Notes: a model not told the origin generated them from the sequence alone. DNA of 64,000 nt from PALSA-505 sp963699015 (GCA_963699015.1 CAVOSX010000002.1:620001-684000), one strand, 5' to 3'. Counted from the stretch's first letter, positions 54,531 to 64,000 are shown. Made by a program: numbers and translations.

Positions 54531-55658
54531 GTGGAACAGGTGGAGGTCGCGGTCGTGGGGTCCGGCGTGATCGGATCCGCGGCCGCGCGGGCCCTGGCCG
54601 CCCGCGGCGTTCAGGCCGTGCTGCTGGAGCAGTTCGAGCTCGGCCACGCCCGGGGCTCATCGCACGGCGCCACGCGGATCCTGCGGCTGTCGTATCCGGA
54701 CCCCGGCTACGTGCGGATGGCGGTCACCGGCCGCGAGGCCTGGACCCGGCTGCAGGACGAAGCCGGCCAGGAACTGCTGGTTACGACCGGCGGCCTTGAC
54801 GCCGGCCCGGCCGCCGGGTCGTGCGCGGCGGCGCTGGGCGAGTGCGGCGTGGCTCATTCCTGGCTGCCTGCCGGGGAAGTGTCCGCCCGGTTTCCCGGGA
54901 TAGCGGCGCGGGCCGGGGAACGGATGCTGTACCAGGCCGATTCGGGCGTGCTGCTCGCGGACCAGGCGGTCGCGGCGCTGCAGCGGCTGGCCGCCCGCGA
55001 CGGCGCCGACATCCGGCCGCGGACCCCGGTACTCGGCGTCGAGCCGCGGGGCGACCGGGTCCTGCTGCGCACCCCGGCGGGGGAGATCTCGGCGCGGGTG
55101 GCGGTGATAGCGGCGGGTGGCTGGTGCGCGGGGCTGCTGGCCGGGGCGGTGACCCGCGTCCCGCAGCTGACCGTGACGCTGCAGCGGATCCGGTACTTTA
55201 CGCCGCGCACCGCCGCCGGCGGCTGGCCGACGCTCATCGAGTGGTCCGCCGCGGCCGCCCAGTGGTACGCGGTGCCGGCCGCGGGCGGCGCGCCGGGGGT
55301 CAAGGTCGGAGCGCACGCTCCCGGCCCGGCCGTCGATCCCGGCTCGGGGCCGTTCGCCGAGATCGACCCCGCGGCGGAGGAAGCGGCCGCGCGATTCGTG
55401 CGCGAGCGGCTGCCCGGGCTGGTCCCAGAAGGTCTGGGCGCCGAAACCTGCCTGTACGCGATGACACCGGACGAGCACTTCGTGATCGACCGGGAGGGGC
55501 CGGTCGTGGTCGGCGGCGGCGGGTCAGGGCACGCGTTCAAGTTCGGGCCGCTGCTCGGCGAGATGCTGGCCGACCTGGCGCTCGCCCGGCCAACGCGGGT
55601 CCCCCGCGGCCGGTTCGCACTCGGGCGGCAGGCCCTGCGGTCCGGCGGAGTCGGCTGA
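54531..55658 (+). CDS. Monomeric sarcosine oxidase / N-methyl amino-acid oxidase-like flavoprotein
   Basis: A 375-aa FAD-dependent amine oxidase. The Rossmann motif VAVVGSGVIGSAAARALAARG opens it; GSSHGATRILRLSYPDPGYVRMA is the diagnostic early segment of this family. Cys307 in ETCLYAMTPDEHFVID aligns with the covalent-FAD Cys of monomeric sarcosine oxidase, and VVVGGGGSGHAFKFGPLLGEMLADL is the conserved C-terminal FAD/substrate region. It would oxidise sarcosine or another N-methyl amino acid, giving formaldehyde and H2O2. Length is typical. The start is GTG 54531, 29 bases after the VOC gene. Confidence 0.88.
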   Translation: MEQVEVAVVGSGVIGSAAARALAARGVQAVLLEQFELGHARGSSHGATRILRLSYPDPGYVRMAVTGREAWTRLQDEAGQELLVTTGGLDAGPAAGSCAAALGECGVAHSWLPAGEVSARFPGIAARAGERMLYQADSGVLLADQAVAALQRLAARDGADIRPRTPVLGVEPRGDRVLLRTPAGEISARVAVIAAGGWCAGLLAGAVTRVPQLTVTLQRIRYFTPRTAAGGWPTLIEWSAAAAQWYAVPAAGGAPGVKVGAHAPGPAVDPGSGPFAEIDPAAEEAAARFVRERLPGLVPEGLGAETCLYAMTPDEHFVIDREGPVVVGGGGSGHAFKFGPLLGEMLADLALARPTRVPRGRFALGRQALRSGGVG

Positions 55659-55687
55659 CCGCCGGTGAGTCCGCGCCGCGGCGCCGG

Positions 55688-55704
55688 TCTGACAGTCTGT
55701 CAGA
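55688..55704. promoter_or_regulatory. Perfect inverted repeat upstream of second VOC gene
   Basis: TCTGACAG (55688-55695), T, CTGTCAGA (55697-55704), 25 bases before the VOC gene ATG. The compact 17-bp symmetry is typical of TetR/MarR-type operators; position suggests control of the VOC gene. No regulator gene is adjacent. Confidence 0.6.
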
Positions 55705-55729
55705 TCAGCTACGAGAGGAGCACGAGGTC

Positions 55730-56102
55730 ATGTTCGCGGACACCACGGCCTTCAGCGGGTTCGCCGTCGAACGACCTGGAGAAGGCGCGAGAGTTCTACG
55801 GCGGCACGCTCGGACTGCGGACTTCGGTGCAGCACGACATCATGACGCTGCACCTGGCGGGCGACCGGGACACGATCGTCTACCCCAAGCCCGGTCACCA
55901 TCCGGCCGACTACACGATCCTCAACTTCCAGGTAGACGACATCGACTACGTGGTCGGCCAGCTGGCCGAGCGCGGCGTGCAGCTCGAGCGCTACGAGGGG
56001 CTCGGCCAGGACGAGAAGGGCATCAACCGCGCCGGGGGCCCGTACATCGCCTGGTTCAAGGACCCGGCGGGGAACATCCTGGCGGTCCTGCAGGACAGGT
56101 AG
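55730..56102 (+). CDS. VOC-family protein, second copy (one-base frameshift)
   Basis: A VOC protein of about 123 aa after removing one extra G near 55769. MFADTTAFSGFAV reads from ATG 55730, then NDLEKAREFYGGTLGLRTSVQHDIMTLHLAGDR and NFQVDDIDYVVGQLAERGVQLERYEG, ending WFKDPAGNILAVLQDR. The C-terminal DPAGN(I/R)L motif with short length is typical of single-domain glyoxalase-like proteins. GAGGAG and GAGG lie upstream of the ATG. Substrate is unknown. It follows an inverted repeat that may control it. Confidence 0.82.
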
Positions 56103-56179
56103 CCGGGCTGCGGCACCTGGCGCGCGGGGCCACTGCCCGGTGTCGGGCGGACGCGCGCAGGCTGGCATCATGACCGGTG

Positions 56180-56380
56180 ATGAGTAAGCCCCGTCCTCGC
56201 CGCTTCCCGGTGTCGGTCACGCATCTTCCCGTGGTGCGATGCGAAATCTGCAGCCACACGCTCGCGCACCGCCCCGGCCAGGCCAGCCAGGTGCTGACCG
56301 AGCACTACCGCCGGGAACATCCGGACGCGCTCGGGCTGGCCGGCCCGTCCGCCGGCGAAGCCCCGCAGTCGCCGACCTGA
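56180..56380 (+). CDS. 66-aa putative zinc-binding protein
   Basis: A short ORF from ATG 56180 encoding a basic 66-aa protein. CEICSHTLAHRPG and LTEHYRREHP give C-x2-C...H-x4-H, close to a C2H2 zinc finger. The rest is low-complexity. The start has only a weak upstream site (GGTG). It is convergent with the second ABC operon. It could bind nucleic acid; function is unknown, and coding status is probable rather than certain. Confidence 0.5.
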   Translation: MSKPRPRRFPVSVTHLPVVRCEICSHTLAHRPGQASQVLTEHYRREHPDALGLAGPSAGEAPQSPT

Positions 56381-56449
56381 CCGACGAGTAAACCGCCGCG
56401 CAAACCCGGACAAGCCCGAGCCCGAACACGGATCCTGCCGGGGCCAGCG

Positions 56450-57321
56450 CTAGGCCGTCACGTCCTTGGTGGCGAAGTTGGCCCAGGCCGCGGCGAGGAA
56501 CACCAGGACGTAGACAGCCTGGATGCCGAAGCCCCGCTGGATATCTCGCCAGAAGATCGGCTGCCGGAAGAAGTCGATCCAGGCCAGCCAGTACCGCGTC
56601 GGCAGGTAGGGCTGGATGGCTACCGCGGCGTTCAGGGTGACCAGCACCTCGCTGCCGACCAGCGCGGCGAGCGCGCCGAAGGCGGCCCCGAGCACGGAAT
56701 CGGTGACCGTGGACAGGAACAGCGCGATGGCCGCGACGCCCAGCATGGACACGGTGATGAGCGCGACGGCGCCGGCCACCCGCTCGAGCAGCTGGGTCAC
56801 GGTCAGCGGAGCGCCCGAGATCGAGGTCGCGCTGCTGGCGGCCTGGGTGCCGCCGGTCGGCAGGCCCGGCTGGAGGCTGCCGGACCCTCCCACGGCCGCG
56901 GGCGGCCGCGACCCGAACAGGGCGATCCCGGTGATGAACGAGGTCAGCGTCACGATGAGCACGGCCAGCAGGACGAACGTGATGACCGCGACGAGCTTGG
57001 CCACCAGCAGCCTGGTCCGGCCGACCGGCCTGACCAGCAGGTAGCGCAGCGTTCCCGTGCTCGCCTCGCCGGCCACCGAATCGCCGGCTACCAGCGCCAC
57101 GGCCACCGGCAGGAAGACCGGCAGGATGAGCGCGAGCGCCGCCGCCGGGTACAGCGACCCGTCCTGCACCACGGCGGACAGGAAGGCCGCGCCCTGGCCG
57201 GGCGGCGGCGCCAGGTGGGTGACGGCGATGAAGACCGCGACCGCCACCGGCAGCGCGCACAGCAGCGCGATGCTGATCCAGGTGCGCGGCCGGCGCACCA
57301 GCTTGTACAGCTCTACGGTGA

Positions 57322-57325
<4 letters not shown>
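56450..57325 (-). CDS. ABC-2 type transporter permease (module B)
   Basis: A 291-aa six-TM permease. TM1 is TWISIALLCALPVAVAVFIAV; the diagnostic ALVAGDSVAGEASTGTLRYLLVRPVGRTRLLVAKLVAV matches the module A permease closely; later segments include VAGAVALITVSMLGVAAIALFLSTV and AVYVLVFLAAAWANFATKDVTA. The C-terminal FATKDVT resembles FTSGDVT of module A. ATG 57325 overlaps the ATPase stop (ATGA). It pairs with the ATPase and LolA-like protein; substrate unknown. Confidence 0.9.
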
Positions 57326-58241
<916 letters not shown>

Positions 58242-58245
<4 letters not shown>

Positions 58246-59356
58246 CAGGGCTCCGCCGCGAGCTGGGCCGCCGCCCGCTTCAGCAGCTGGCGGTCCACGA
58301 AGCCGGCCAGCACGAACGTGCCGCCCGCGGCCCTGGGGTGCAGCAGGACAGCGGTGATCAGCCGGGTGCTGACGACCACGCCGGTCCCGTGCCTGACCTT
58401 GAGCGAGGTCCCGCCGTCGTAGCGCGCGGCGCTGATCAGGCGCAGCCCGGTGATCCCGGTGATCTGAAGGACCGCGAACGTGGCCAGGCCCCGGCCGTAG
58501 ATTCCGACCTGGCCGAATCCGATCGGCGTCGCGAGCCGGGGCCGCCGGCCAGGGTGGCCGGGAGGATCACCGAGCCGAGGTCGCCCAGCGCGCCGGACAG
58601 GTCAGCCGCGTCGGTCTGGGTGAAGGCGGTGCCGCCCCCGCGCTGCGGGGCCAGCACCGCGGGCGCCGGGTGCCAGGAGCTCACCTGCAGGAACTGGGTC
58701 TCCAGGGCCGGCTGCCCGTTGCCCTGGCCGAACACCTCGACCTGGACGGGAAGCCCGCTGGCCGGCTCGGCCCAGATATCGATGTGCGCGACGGTGGAGG
58801 CGGGGTCGTCAGGGAAGACCCGCAGCCCCGCGGCCGCCACGCCGGCTACCCGGCGCGGGGGCAGCTCGCTCACCCGGGCGCGCGGCCCCGCCTCGTGCAG
58901 CAGGCGCAAAGCCAGCGACGGCGGCACCAGGTCGGCCGCCCGCGGCAGCCGTACCGGGTACTGGCCGAGCACCTCGGTCAGCAGCTCGGTGCCCGAATCC
59001 CAGATGTAGGACGCGCGCGGGGTCTGGTAAGTGTCGCGCTCGCCCACGTCGGACAGCACATCGACGCGCCAGCGGTCGGATGAGGCCTGCCAGACCCGCA
59101 TCCGGGTGATCCCGTCGAGCAGGGCGGTGACGCTGCCGAACCCGCTCAGGGCCGGCAGCCCGAACGTGGCATCGCTCTCCACGTACCCGGTGTAGCTCCG
59201 GGGTGAGTCCACGATGCGGGCGCGCAGCTGGGACGCGGCCATCCGGGGCACGGTCACCGGCAGCGCGCTGTCCACGACGGGCAGCGCGCACAGCAGGGCC
59301 ACGCCCCCGGCCACCAGCGCCCAGCGGCGCCGGGTCTGGCCGCTGACCACGCTCAC
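58242..59356 (-). CDS. LolA/RseB-like protein (module B, one-base frameshift)
   Basis: A paralogue of the protein at 22485-23669: signal/anchor at residues about 12-32 (ALVAGGVALLCALPVVDSAL), then RSYTGYVESDATFGLPALSGFG, ITRMRVWQASSDRWRVDVLSDVGE, SYIWDSGTELLTEVLG and IDIWAEPASGLPVQVEVFGQ of the LolA-like half-barrel. A missing base near 58535 shifts the frame; the C-terminus (LATPIGFGQVGIYGRGLATFAVLQITGIT... FVDRQLLKRAAAQLAAEPW) continues to a TGA that overlaps the ATPase GTG. Repaired length is about 371 aa. I start at GTG 59356; the sequence upstream looks non-coding. Confidence 0.82.
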
Positions 59357-59594
59357 CGCGGCGCCCCGTGCGCTCCGATCCACGCGATGGCCGAGGCGGT
59401 AACGGACGCAGGCCACGGCGAATCGACCGCCCCCGTGCTGTTTGGCCCGCAATGACCGTGTCTCACGCTGCAACGATACGTGAGCCGTCCGGGGCGGCCC
59501 AGATAGCGTTGTCGTACGGAACCAGGTTCCCGGCTAGCCCCCCGGACGCGGCGGGGATCCGGTTCCCGCCTGCCGGGATGCTGGCCGGCCCCGG

Positions 59595-59780
59595 CTAGGC
59601 CACGGCCAGCGAGATGAGCGCGATGACGAGAGCCACGACGAGTACCACGCCGGCCAGGATGGCCACCTTGGTTCTCGGGGCGTTCATCGTCCAGCTCCGC
59701 TCGGGCTCACCCGAAGCGTCCTGGACGAAGGCACGGAACTGCGCTGTGCTGTGGCTCGGGTCAGTCAGGTTATCGGGCAT
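59595..59780 (-). CDS. 61-aa protein with C-terminal TM helix
   Basis: A short ORF (ATG 59780) giving a polar N-terminal 40 residues (DPSHSTAQFRAFVQDASGEPERSW) and one C-terminal membrane helix (VAILAGVVLVVALVIALISLAV), a tail-anchored layout. No family is recognised. It sits alone between the LolA-like gene and the Lrp gene; the 238 bases to its left hold no other gene. Confidence 0.5.
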   Translation of the reverse strand: MPDNLTDPSHSTAQFRAFVQDASGEPERSWTMNAPRTKVAILAGVVLVVALVIALISLAVA

Positions 59781-59856
59781 AACGGCGACTGTAACGGCTC
59801 GCGCCCGGCCAGGCAGGAGCATCATGATTTTCCGCCAACGGCGGCGCCGGGCCCGG

Positions 59857-60327
59857 TCAGCGGTCGGCGAGCGCCCGGGAGAAGCTCACGTCAGCCCGGT
59901 CCACCAGCCGCGACAGTACGATGACGCTGCGCGTGCGCAGCACGATGGGCTCCGCGCTGATCCGCTCGACCACCTGCTCGAAGTGCTGCATGTCGGCCGC
60001 CCTGATGTGGATCAGCGCGTCGGCCTCTCCGGTGACCGTGCAGGCCTCGGCCACTTCGGGATGCCGGCTCACCGCCGCGCCGATCTGCGCCGGCGAGGTA
60101 CGTCCACGGCAGAACAGCTCGACGTACGCCTCGGTGGTCCAGCCGAGCACCGACGCGTCCACCCGGGCCGAGAAGCCGGTGATCGCCCCGGACGCCCGCA
60201 GCCGGTCCACCCGGCGCTTGACCGCGGGGGCGGACAGCCCCACCCCGGACCCGATCTCGGCGAAGCTCGCCCTGGCGTTCTCGACGAGCGCGGCGATGAT
60301 CTGCCCGTCGATCTCATCGAGGCTCAT
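59857..60327 (-). CDS. Lrp/AsnC-family transcriptional regulator
   Basis: A 156-aa regulator: N-terminal helix-turn-helix (DEIDGQIIAALVENARASFAEIGSGVGLSAPAVKRRVDRLRASGAITGF) and C-terminal RAM domain with the ligand-binding Gly-rich strand (VAEACTVTGEADALIHIRAADMQHFEQVV). Lrp/AsnC regulators respond to amino acids. It follows the MFS gene (29 bases apart, same direction) and is near a ureohydrolase gene, so arginine- or agmatine-type ligands are plausible. Confidence 0.93.
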   Translation of the reverse strand: MSLDEIDGQIIAALVENARASFAEIGSGVGLSAPAVKRRVDRLRASGAITGFSARVDASVLGWTTEAYVELFCRGRTSPAQIGAAVSRHPEVAEACTVTGEADALIHIRAADMQHFEQVVERISAEPIVLRTRSVIVLSRLVDRADVSFSRALADR

Positions 60328-60356
60328 CCGGGGATCATTTCATCTCGCCCGGCCGC

Positions 60357-61892
60357 TCAGGGTGGCCTGGGCTCGGACGGCTCGGCTACCGCGCCCGGCG
60401 CCTGACCGTTGGCGGATACCTCAGCAGCCGCGGGCTGGCCGGCCGCGGGCTGGCCGGCCGCAGCCGGAGCCGCGGCCGACCGCGCGTGCGCCACCACGTA
60501 CGCGATGTCGCGCGGGTAGTGCCGCAGCGCGAGGAGCATGATCAGGCCGCCGAGCGCGTAGAGCGGGCAGACGCTGACGATGGCCCAGTGCAGCCCGACG
60601 GTGGATGACAGGCCGTCGGCACGCGACGCGATCGCGACCGAGACCACCCCGATCAGGTACGGCCCCGCGTAGGAGGCGGTGCGCACCACCTGCCGGACCA
60701 TGGCGCCGCGGCCGCGCAGCTGCTGCGGCACCACGTCGGTGCACAGCGCCTCGGCGGGCGCGATCGGCACCGTGAGCAGGATCCCGCCCAGGAACAGCAG
60801 CGGCGCGCCGAGCCACAGGTTGGTGGTGGCGAAGGACGGGGCGAGCACGAGCGACGCGCCGATCGAGCCGTAGGCGACCACGTACACCCGGGCGTTCACG
60901 TGACCATGCCGCAGCAGCCGGTCGGACAGGAAGCCGCCGGCCAGCACCCCCACCGCCGACCCGGCGCCCAGCACGGTGACCAGCGTCCCGGCCAGCGCGG
61001 GGCCGAGGTGGTGCACGCGCTCGAAGTACTCGACCCCCCAGAACGACAGGCCGTACAGCAGCAGCTGGGAAACGGTCAGCGACAGCGTGCCGAACCACAT
61101 CGACGGGATCCGCATCAGGAAGCGCAGCGCCTCCTTGAGCGATACGTCGCTCTCGGGCGGCGGCGGCCCGGGCCGGGGCTCGGGCAGCTTGAGCACGCCG
61201 CCAGTAGCCAGGGAGGCGGCCTCGGGAGCCGTGAGCGCGTTAGCGGGCTCGCCGGCCTTGACCGCCTGGACCAGCTCGGCCTCGAACCTCGCATCCTGCT
61301 GGCCGCGCGCCGGCTCGTGCACGAACAGGTAGAAGGCGGCCACCAGCAGGCCGATGGGCACCCAGATCCAGAACGCCCACCGCCAGCCGCCGAGCTGAAC
61401 CGCGATGCCGCCGCCGAGCAGGCCGATGAACGCGCCGGCGACCGCCCCGCCCTGGTACACGCCCATGGCCTCGGACCGGCGGCGGACCGGGAAATAGTCA
61501 GACAGCAGGCTGATCGCGACCGGCGGGGTTCCCTCGGCCGCGCCGGTGACCAGCCGGGCCGCGAACAGCAGCGCCGCCGTGCCGGCCAGCGCCCCCGCGC
61601 CCATGGCCAGCGCCCACAGCGCGCACACCCCGGCGAGCACCCAGGTGCGGCGCCTGCGGTCGGCCAGGATACCGACCGGGATCGCCCCGATCGAGGCGCA
61701 GCCCGCCATGATCAGCGGTAGCAGCCCGACCACCTGGTCGGACAGGCCGAACTGCCGCTCGATCCCGTGCACGGCCTGGGCCAGCGCCGACTGATCACCT
61801 TGGGCGAGCATGGTCGTCGCGGCCAGCGCGATGAGCGCGACGGGACCGCCCCCCGCCCGTACGCTCGACGCTGAGGGCCGGAGCCGGCGCAT
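60357..61892 (-). CDS. MFS transporter (12 TM)
   Basis: A 511-aa major-facilitator protein: TM1 VALIALAATTMLAQGDQSALAQAV, motif A GILADRRRRTWVLA, TM5 region GVYQGGAVAGAFIGLLGGGIA, a long cytoplasmic loop, and a second set of six helices with GGFLSDRLLRHGH. The C-terminus has AAGQPAAGQPA repeats. It resembles spinster/organic-acid-type MFS carriers; substrate unknown. The start is uncertain among GTG 61910, ATG 61901 and ATG 61892; AAGGGG is nine bases before 61892. It is probably an operon with the Lrp gene and divergent from the ureohydrolase gene, whose substrate or product it may carry. Confidence 0.88.
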   Translation of the reverse strand: MRRLRPSASSVRAGGGPVALIALAATTMLAQGDQSALAQAVHGIERQFGLSDQVVGLLPLIMAGCASIGAIPVGILADRRRRTWVLAGVCALWALAMGAGALAGTAALLFAARLVTGAAEGTPPVAISLLSDYFPVRRRSEAMGVYQGGAVAGAFIGLLGGGIAVQLGGWRWAFWIWVPIGLLVAAFYLFVHEPARGQQDARFEAELVQAVKAGEPANALTAPEAASLATGGVLKLPEPRPGPPPPESDVSLKEALRFLMRIPSMWFGTLSLTVSQLLLYGLSFWGVEYFERVHHLGPALAGTLVTVLGAGSAVGVLAGGFLSDRLLRHGHVNARVYVVAYGSIGASLVLAPSFATTNLWLGAPLLFLGGILLTVPIAPAEALCTDVVPQQLRGRGAMVRQVVRTASYAGPYLIGVVSVAIASRADGLSSTVGLHWAIVSVCPLYALGGLIMLLALRHYPRDIAYVVAHARSAAAPAAAGQPAAGQPAAAEVSANGQAPGAVAEPSEPRPP

Positions 61893-61916
61893 CAGCGCCA
61901 TCCCCTTCACGCTGTG

Positions 61917-61952
61917 CAGGCTACTTGCACCCGGGAGTGTGCCGATAGCCTG
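61917..61952. promoter_or_regulatory. Inverted repeat between MFS and ureohydrolase genes
   Basis: CAGGCTA (61917-61923), 22 bases, TAGCCTG (61946-61952), perfect 7-bp arms, in the 87-base divergent gap. Candidate binding site for the nearby Lrp/AsnC regulator. Confidence 0.45.
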
Positions 61953-61979
61953 ATCGTTGATCTACACGAAAGCGGGACG

Positions 61980-62999
61980 ATGACGCGGCTCGCCAACATG
62001 TACGGCCCGGACGCGACGTTCCTCGGCGTGCCGGGGGCGGACCTGGCCGACCAGCCCTCCTACGCGGAGGCCGACATCGTGATCCTGGGCGCGCCGTTCG
62101 ACGGCGGCACGTCGCACCGCCCGGGGGCCAGGTTCGGCCCGCAGGCGATCCGGGGCACCGACTACCTGCCGCACGACGGGTCCCGTCCGCACCTGGCCCT
62201 GGGCGTCGATCCGCTGGCCGAGCTGCGGGTGGTGGACGCGGGTGATGCGGAGATGCCGTCCGGGGACATCGAGCTCTCGCTGCGCCGCCTGGAAGAAGCG
62301 GTGCACCGGATCTGCCGGGCCGGGGCGCTGCCGGTGATCCTGGGCGGCGACCACACCATCGCGCTGCCGGACGCGACGGGAGTGGCCAGGCACGTCGGCT
62401 GGGGCCGGGTGTCGGTGATCCACTTCGACGCGCACGCCGACACCGGGGACACGCAGTGGGGGTCGCTGTACGGGCACGGCACGCCGATGCGCCGGCTGAT
62501 CGAGTCCGGCGCGGTACGCGGCGACCGCTTCCTGCAGCTCGGCCTGCGCGGCTACTGGCCGGGGCCGCAGACGCTGGACTGGATGGCGGGGCAGCGAATG
62601 CGCAGCTTCGAGATGACCGAGGTGGTTGGCCGCGGGCTTGACGCCTGCCTGGACGACGCGTTCGCGATCGCCACCGACGAGTGCGACGGCGTGTTCCTGT
62701 CGGTCGATGTGGACGTGGTCGATCCGGGCATGGCCCCGGGCACCGGCACGCCCGAGCCTGGCGGGCTGACCGGCCGCCAGCTGCTCGACGCGGTCCGCCG
62801 GATCGCGATGGAGATGCCGCTGGCCGGGATGGACGTGGTCGAGGTCTCGCCGCCCTACGACCACGCCGAGGTGACCGCGTACCTGGGTAACCGGGTGGTG
62901 CTCGAGGCGCTGTCCGGTATCGCCTGGCGCCGCGGCCGGACGGCCGGCCGGCCGGTGCGCGAACCTGGCACGCCGCTGCTCGAAGGGCGAAACCCATAG
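61980..62999 (+). CDS. speB: Agmatinase/arginase-family ureohydrolase
   Basis: A 339-aa ureohydrolase releasing urea from agmatine or a related guanidino compound. Mn-binding motifs are all present: GGDHTIALP (His), IHFDAHADTGD (His148-Asp150-His152-Asp154) and LSVDVDVVDPG (Asp243, Asp245). The GAPFDGGTSHRPGARFGPQAIR segment near the N-terminus is typical of the agmatinase branch; guanidinobutyrase and related enzymes share it, so specificity is not certain. I start at ATG 61980 (GGGA upstream) rather than 61914. Neighbouring Lrp regulator and MFS carrier suggest an inducible catabolic unit. Confidence 0.9.
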   Translation: MTRLANMYGPDATFLGVPGADLADQPSYAEADIVILGAPFDGGTSHRPGARFGPQAIRGTDYLPHDGSRPHLALGVDPLAELRVVDAGDAEMPSGDIELSLRRLEEAVHRICRAGALPVILGGDHTIALPDATGVARHVGWGRVSVIHFDAHADTGDTQWGSLYGHGTPMRRLIESGAVRGDRFLQLGLRGYWPGPQTLDWMAGQRMRSFEMTEVVGRGLDACLDDAFAIATDECDGVFLSVDVDVVDPGMAPGTGTPEPGGLTGRQLLDAVRRIAMEMPLAGMDVVEVSPPYDHAEVTAYLGNRVVLEALSGIAWRRGRTAGRPVREPGTPLLEGRNP

Positions 63000-63038
63000 A
63001 TCGTCACCCCCAACGAAACGGGATCGATCGACTACATC

Positions 63039-63044
63039 TATACT
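63039..63044 (+). promoter_or_regulatory. -10 element of a probable leaderless gene
   Basis: TATACT at 63039-63044 is a near-consensus -10 element; its expected start site at about 63051-63052 coincides with the LysR ATG. No ribosome-binding site is present, which fits leaderless translation, common in actinomycetes. Confidence 0.55.
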
Positions 63045-63051
63045 TGGGCCC

Positions 63052-64000
63052 ATGCTCGACGTGACCAGGCTGCGGGTGCTGGAGGCGGTGGCCAGGTACG
63101 GGTCGGTTACGGCCGCCGCCCGGGCGCTCAACTACGCGCAGCCGTCGGTCAGCCACCATCTGGCCAGGCTGGAAGCGGAGACAGGCGCGACGCTGTTCCA
63201 GCGGTCCGGGCGGGGAATCAGGCTGACCGACGCCGGCCGCACGCTGGCCCAGCGGGCGACCGAGATCCTCGGCAGGCTCGACGCCGCCGAGAGCGAACTC
63301 GCCGCGCAGGCGGGACTGCGCGAGGGCCGGGTGCGGCTGGCCGCCTTCCCCTCCGCGCTCGGCACGCTGGTGCCGGCCGCCGCGGCCCGGCTGCAGGCGC
63401 TGCGGCCGGGCATCGACCTGATGCTCACCGAGGCCGAGCCGCCCGAGGCGCTGCGGATGCTGCGCGCCGGGTACGTGGACGTCGCGGTCATCTTCCGGCA
63501 CGAGCAGCAGGAAAACGCTCCCACGCAAGCCGGTGAGCAGGGCACGCGCGGCATACCGCTCCTGGACGAGCCCGTCTACCTGGTAACTCCCCGCCGCGAT
63601 GACGCGCCGGCCGCGGCCCGCGGCGGCGCTGGCGGGCCCGCACTGACCGACTACGCGACGGCCCGCTGGATCGCCGGCTGCGAGCGCTGCCGCGAGCACC
63701 TGCTGTACCAGTGCGAGCAGGCCGGATTCACGCCGCGGATCGCGTTCACCACCGACGACTACGTGGCGGTGCAGGCGCTGGTCGCGGCCGGTCTCGGGGT
63801 GACCACGCTGCCGGGCCTCGCGCTGCAGGCGGCACGCCATCCTGGGGTGCGCGCCGAGGCGCTGCCCGGCGCGCGCAGGCGGGTGGCCGCGCACGTCTAC
63901 GGCACGCCGCCGGATCCGCCGGCGGTCTCCCTGCTGCTTGACGTGCTGGCCGGGGCCCGCCCAGGGTCCGGGCCGGCAGAGCACGATGCGGTCGCCCGGG
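63052..64000 (+). CDS. LysR-family transcriptional regulator (3' partial)
   Basis: The frame is open to the window end, giving 316 codons. The N-terminal winged HTH (LRVLEAVARYGSVTAAARALNYAQPSVSHHLARLEAETGATLFQRSGRGIRLTDAG) is a textbook LysR domain. The effector domain follows with RVRLAAFPSALGTLVPAAAARL and TTDDYVAVQALVAAGLGVTTLPGLAL. A CxxC pair (GCERCREH) lies in the effector domain. It is in the same direction as the ureohydrolase gene but has its own -10 element. The target is unknown. Confidence 0.93.
   Translation, partial: MLDVTRLRVLEAVARYGSVTAAARALNYAQPSVSHHLARLEAETGATLFQRSGRGIRLTDAGRTLAQRATEILGRLDAAESELAAQAGLREGRVRLAAFPSALGTLVPAAAARLQALRPGIDLMLTEAEPPEALRMLRAGYVDVAVIFRHEQQENAPTQAGEQGTRGIPLLDEPVYLVTPRRDDAPAAARGGAGGPALTDYATARWIAGCERCREHLLYQCEQAGFTPRIAFTTDDYVAVQALVAAGLGVTTLPGLALQAARHPGVRAEALPGARRRVAAHVYGTPPDPPAVSLLLDVLAGARPGSGPAEHDAVAR

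Overview
The window is high-G+C DNA from an actinomycete. This is indicated by strong GC3 bias, frequent GTG starts, GTGA/ATGA stop-start overlaps, a 13E12/DUF222-family gene, paralogous LolA-like/ABC exporter operons, and aerobic aromatic-degradation and aa3-type oxidase genes. A free-living soil organism fits the content. I cannot assign a genus from sequence alone.

Layout. 0-4.5 kb: end of a CoxE-like VWA gene, a PLD-like nuclease, then boxC-boxB of aerobic benzoyl-CoA degradation behind a near-consensus promoter. 4.6-9.3 kb: accessory stretch, partly of lower G+C, with a beta-helix-type membrane protein, a 54-aa zinc-knuckle protein, a serine dehydrogenase proteinase-like (ClpP-fold) protein, a zinc-finger/HTH protein and a DUF1330 protein. 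9.5-18.9 kb: PaaX-like regulator, amidohydrolase, MMPL transporter, GH9 glycosidase, pirin and an acyl-CoA ligase. 19-26 kb: a heavily frameshifted DHA2 MFS gene, an ABC permease/ATPase/LolA-like operon, and a divergent two-component system. 26-33 kb: a cytochrome oxidase operon read leftward (atypical cupredoxin, ctaC, ctaD, ctaE, ctaG, small membrane protein, ctaB). 33-44 kb: unknown membrane proteins, an orphan response regulator, a DUF222 protein without its HNH domain, an HtrA-like protease with repeat arrays, dapE, an SGNH hydrolase and a HAD phosphatase. 44-53 kb: complete kdp potassium-uptake locus (a micro-ORF, kdpF, kdpA, kdpB, kdpC, and a kdpD flanked by two kdpE-like genes). 53-64 kb: lipase, two VOC proteins, sarcosine-oxidase-like flavoenzyme, a second LolA-like/ABC operon, then an Lrp/MFS/ureohydrolase group and a partial LysR gene.

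Many genes that are clearly single proteins are split by one-base indels: boxB, acyl-CoA ligase, MFS (about nine breaks), histidine kinase, ctaB (three), ctaG, ctaD, kdpA, second kdpE, second VOC gene and the second LolA-like gene. In nearly all cases the protein continues cleanly in another frame, so I read most as residual sequencing or assembly indels rather than decayed genes; the MFS gene is the exception that needs checking.

Points of most interest are the atypical cupredoxin translationally coupled to ctaC together with the extended CtaD, the duplicated LolA-like/ABC modules (one next to a two-component system), the KdpD flanked by two KdpE-like regulators, the accessory protease/zinc-protein island, and several clean inverted repeats that look like operators.
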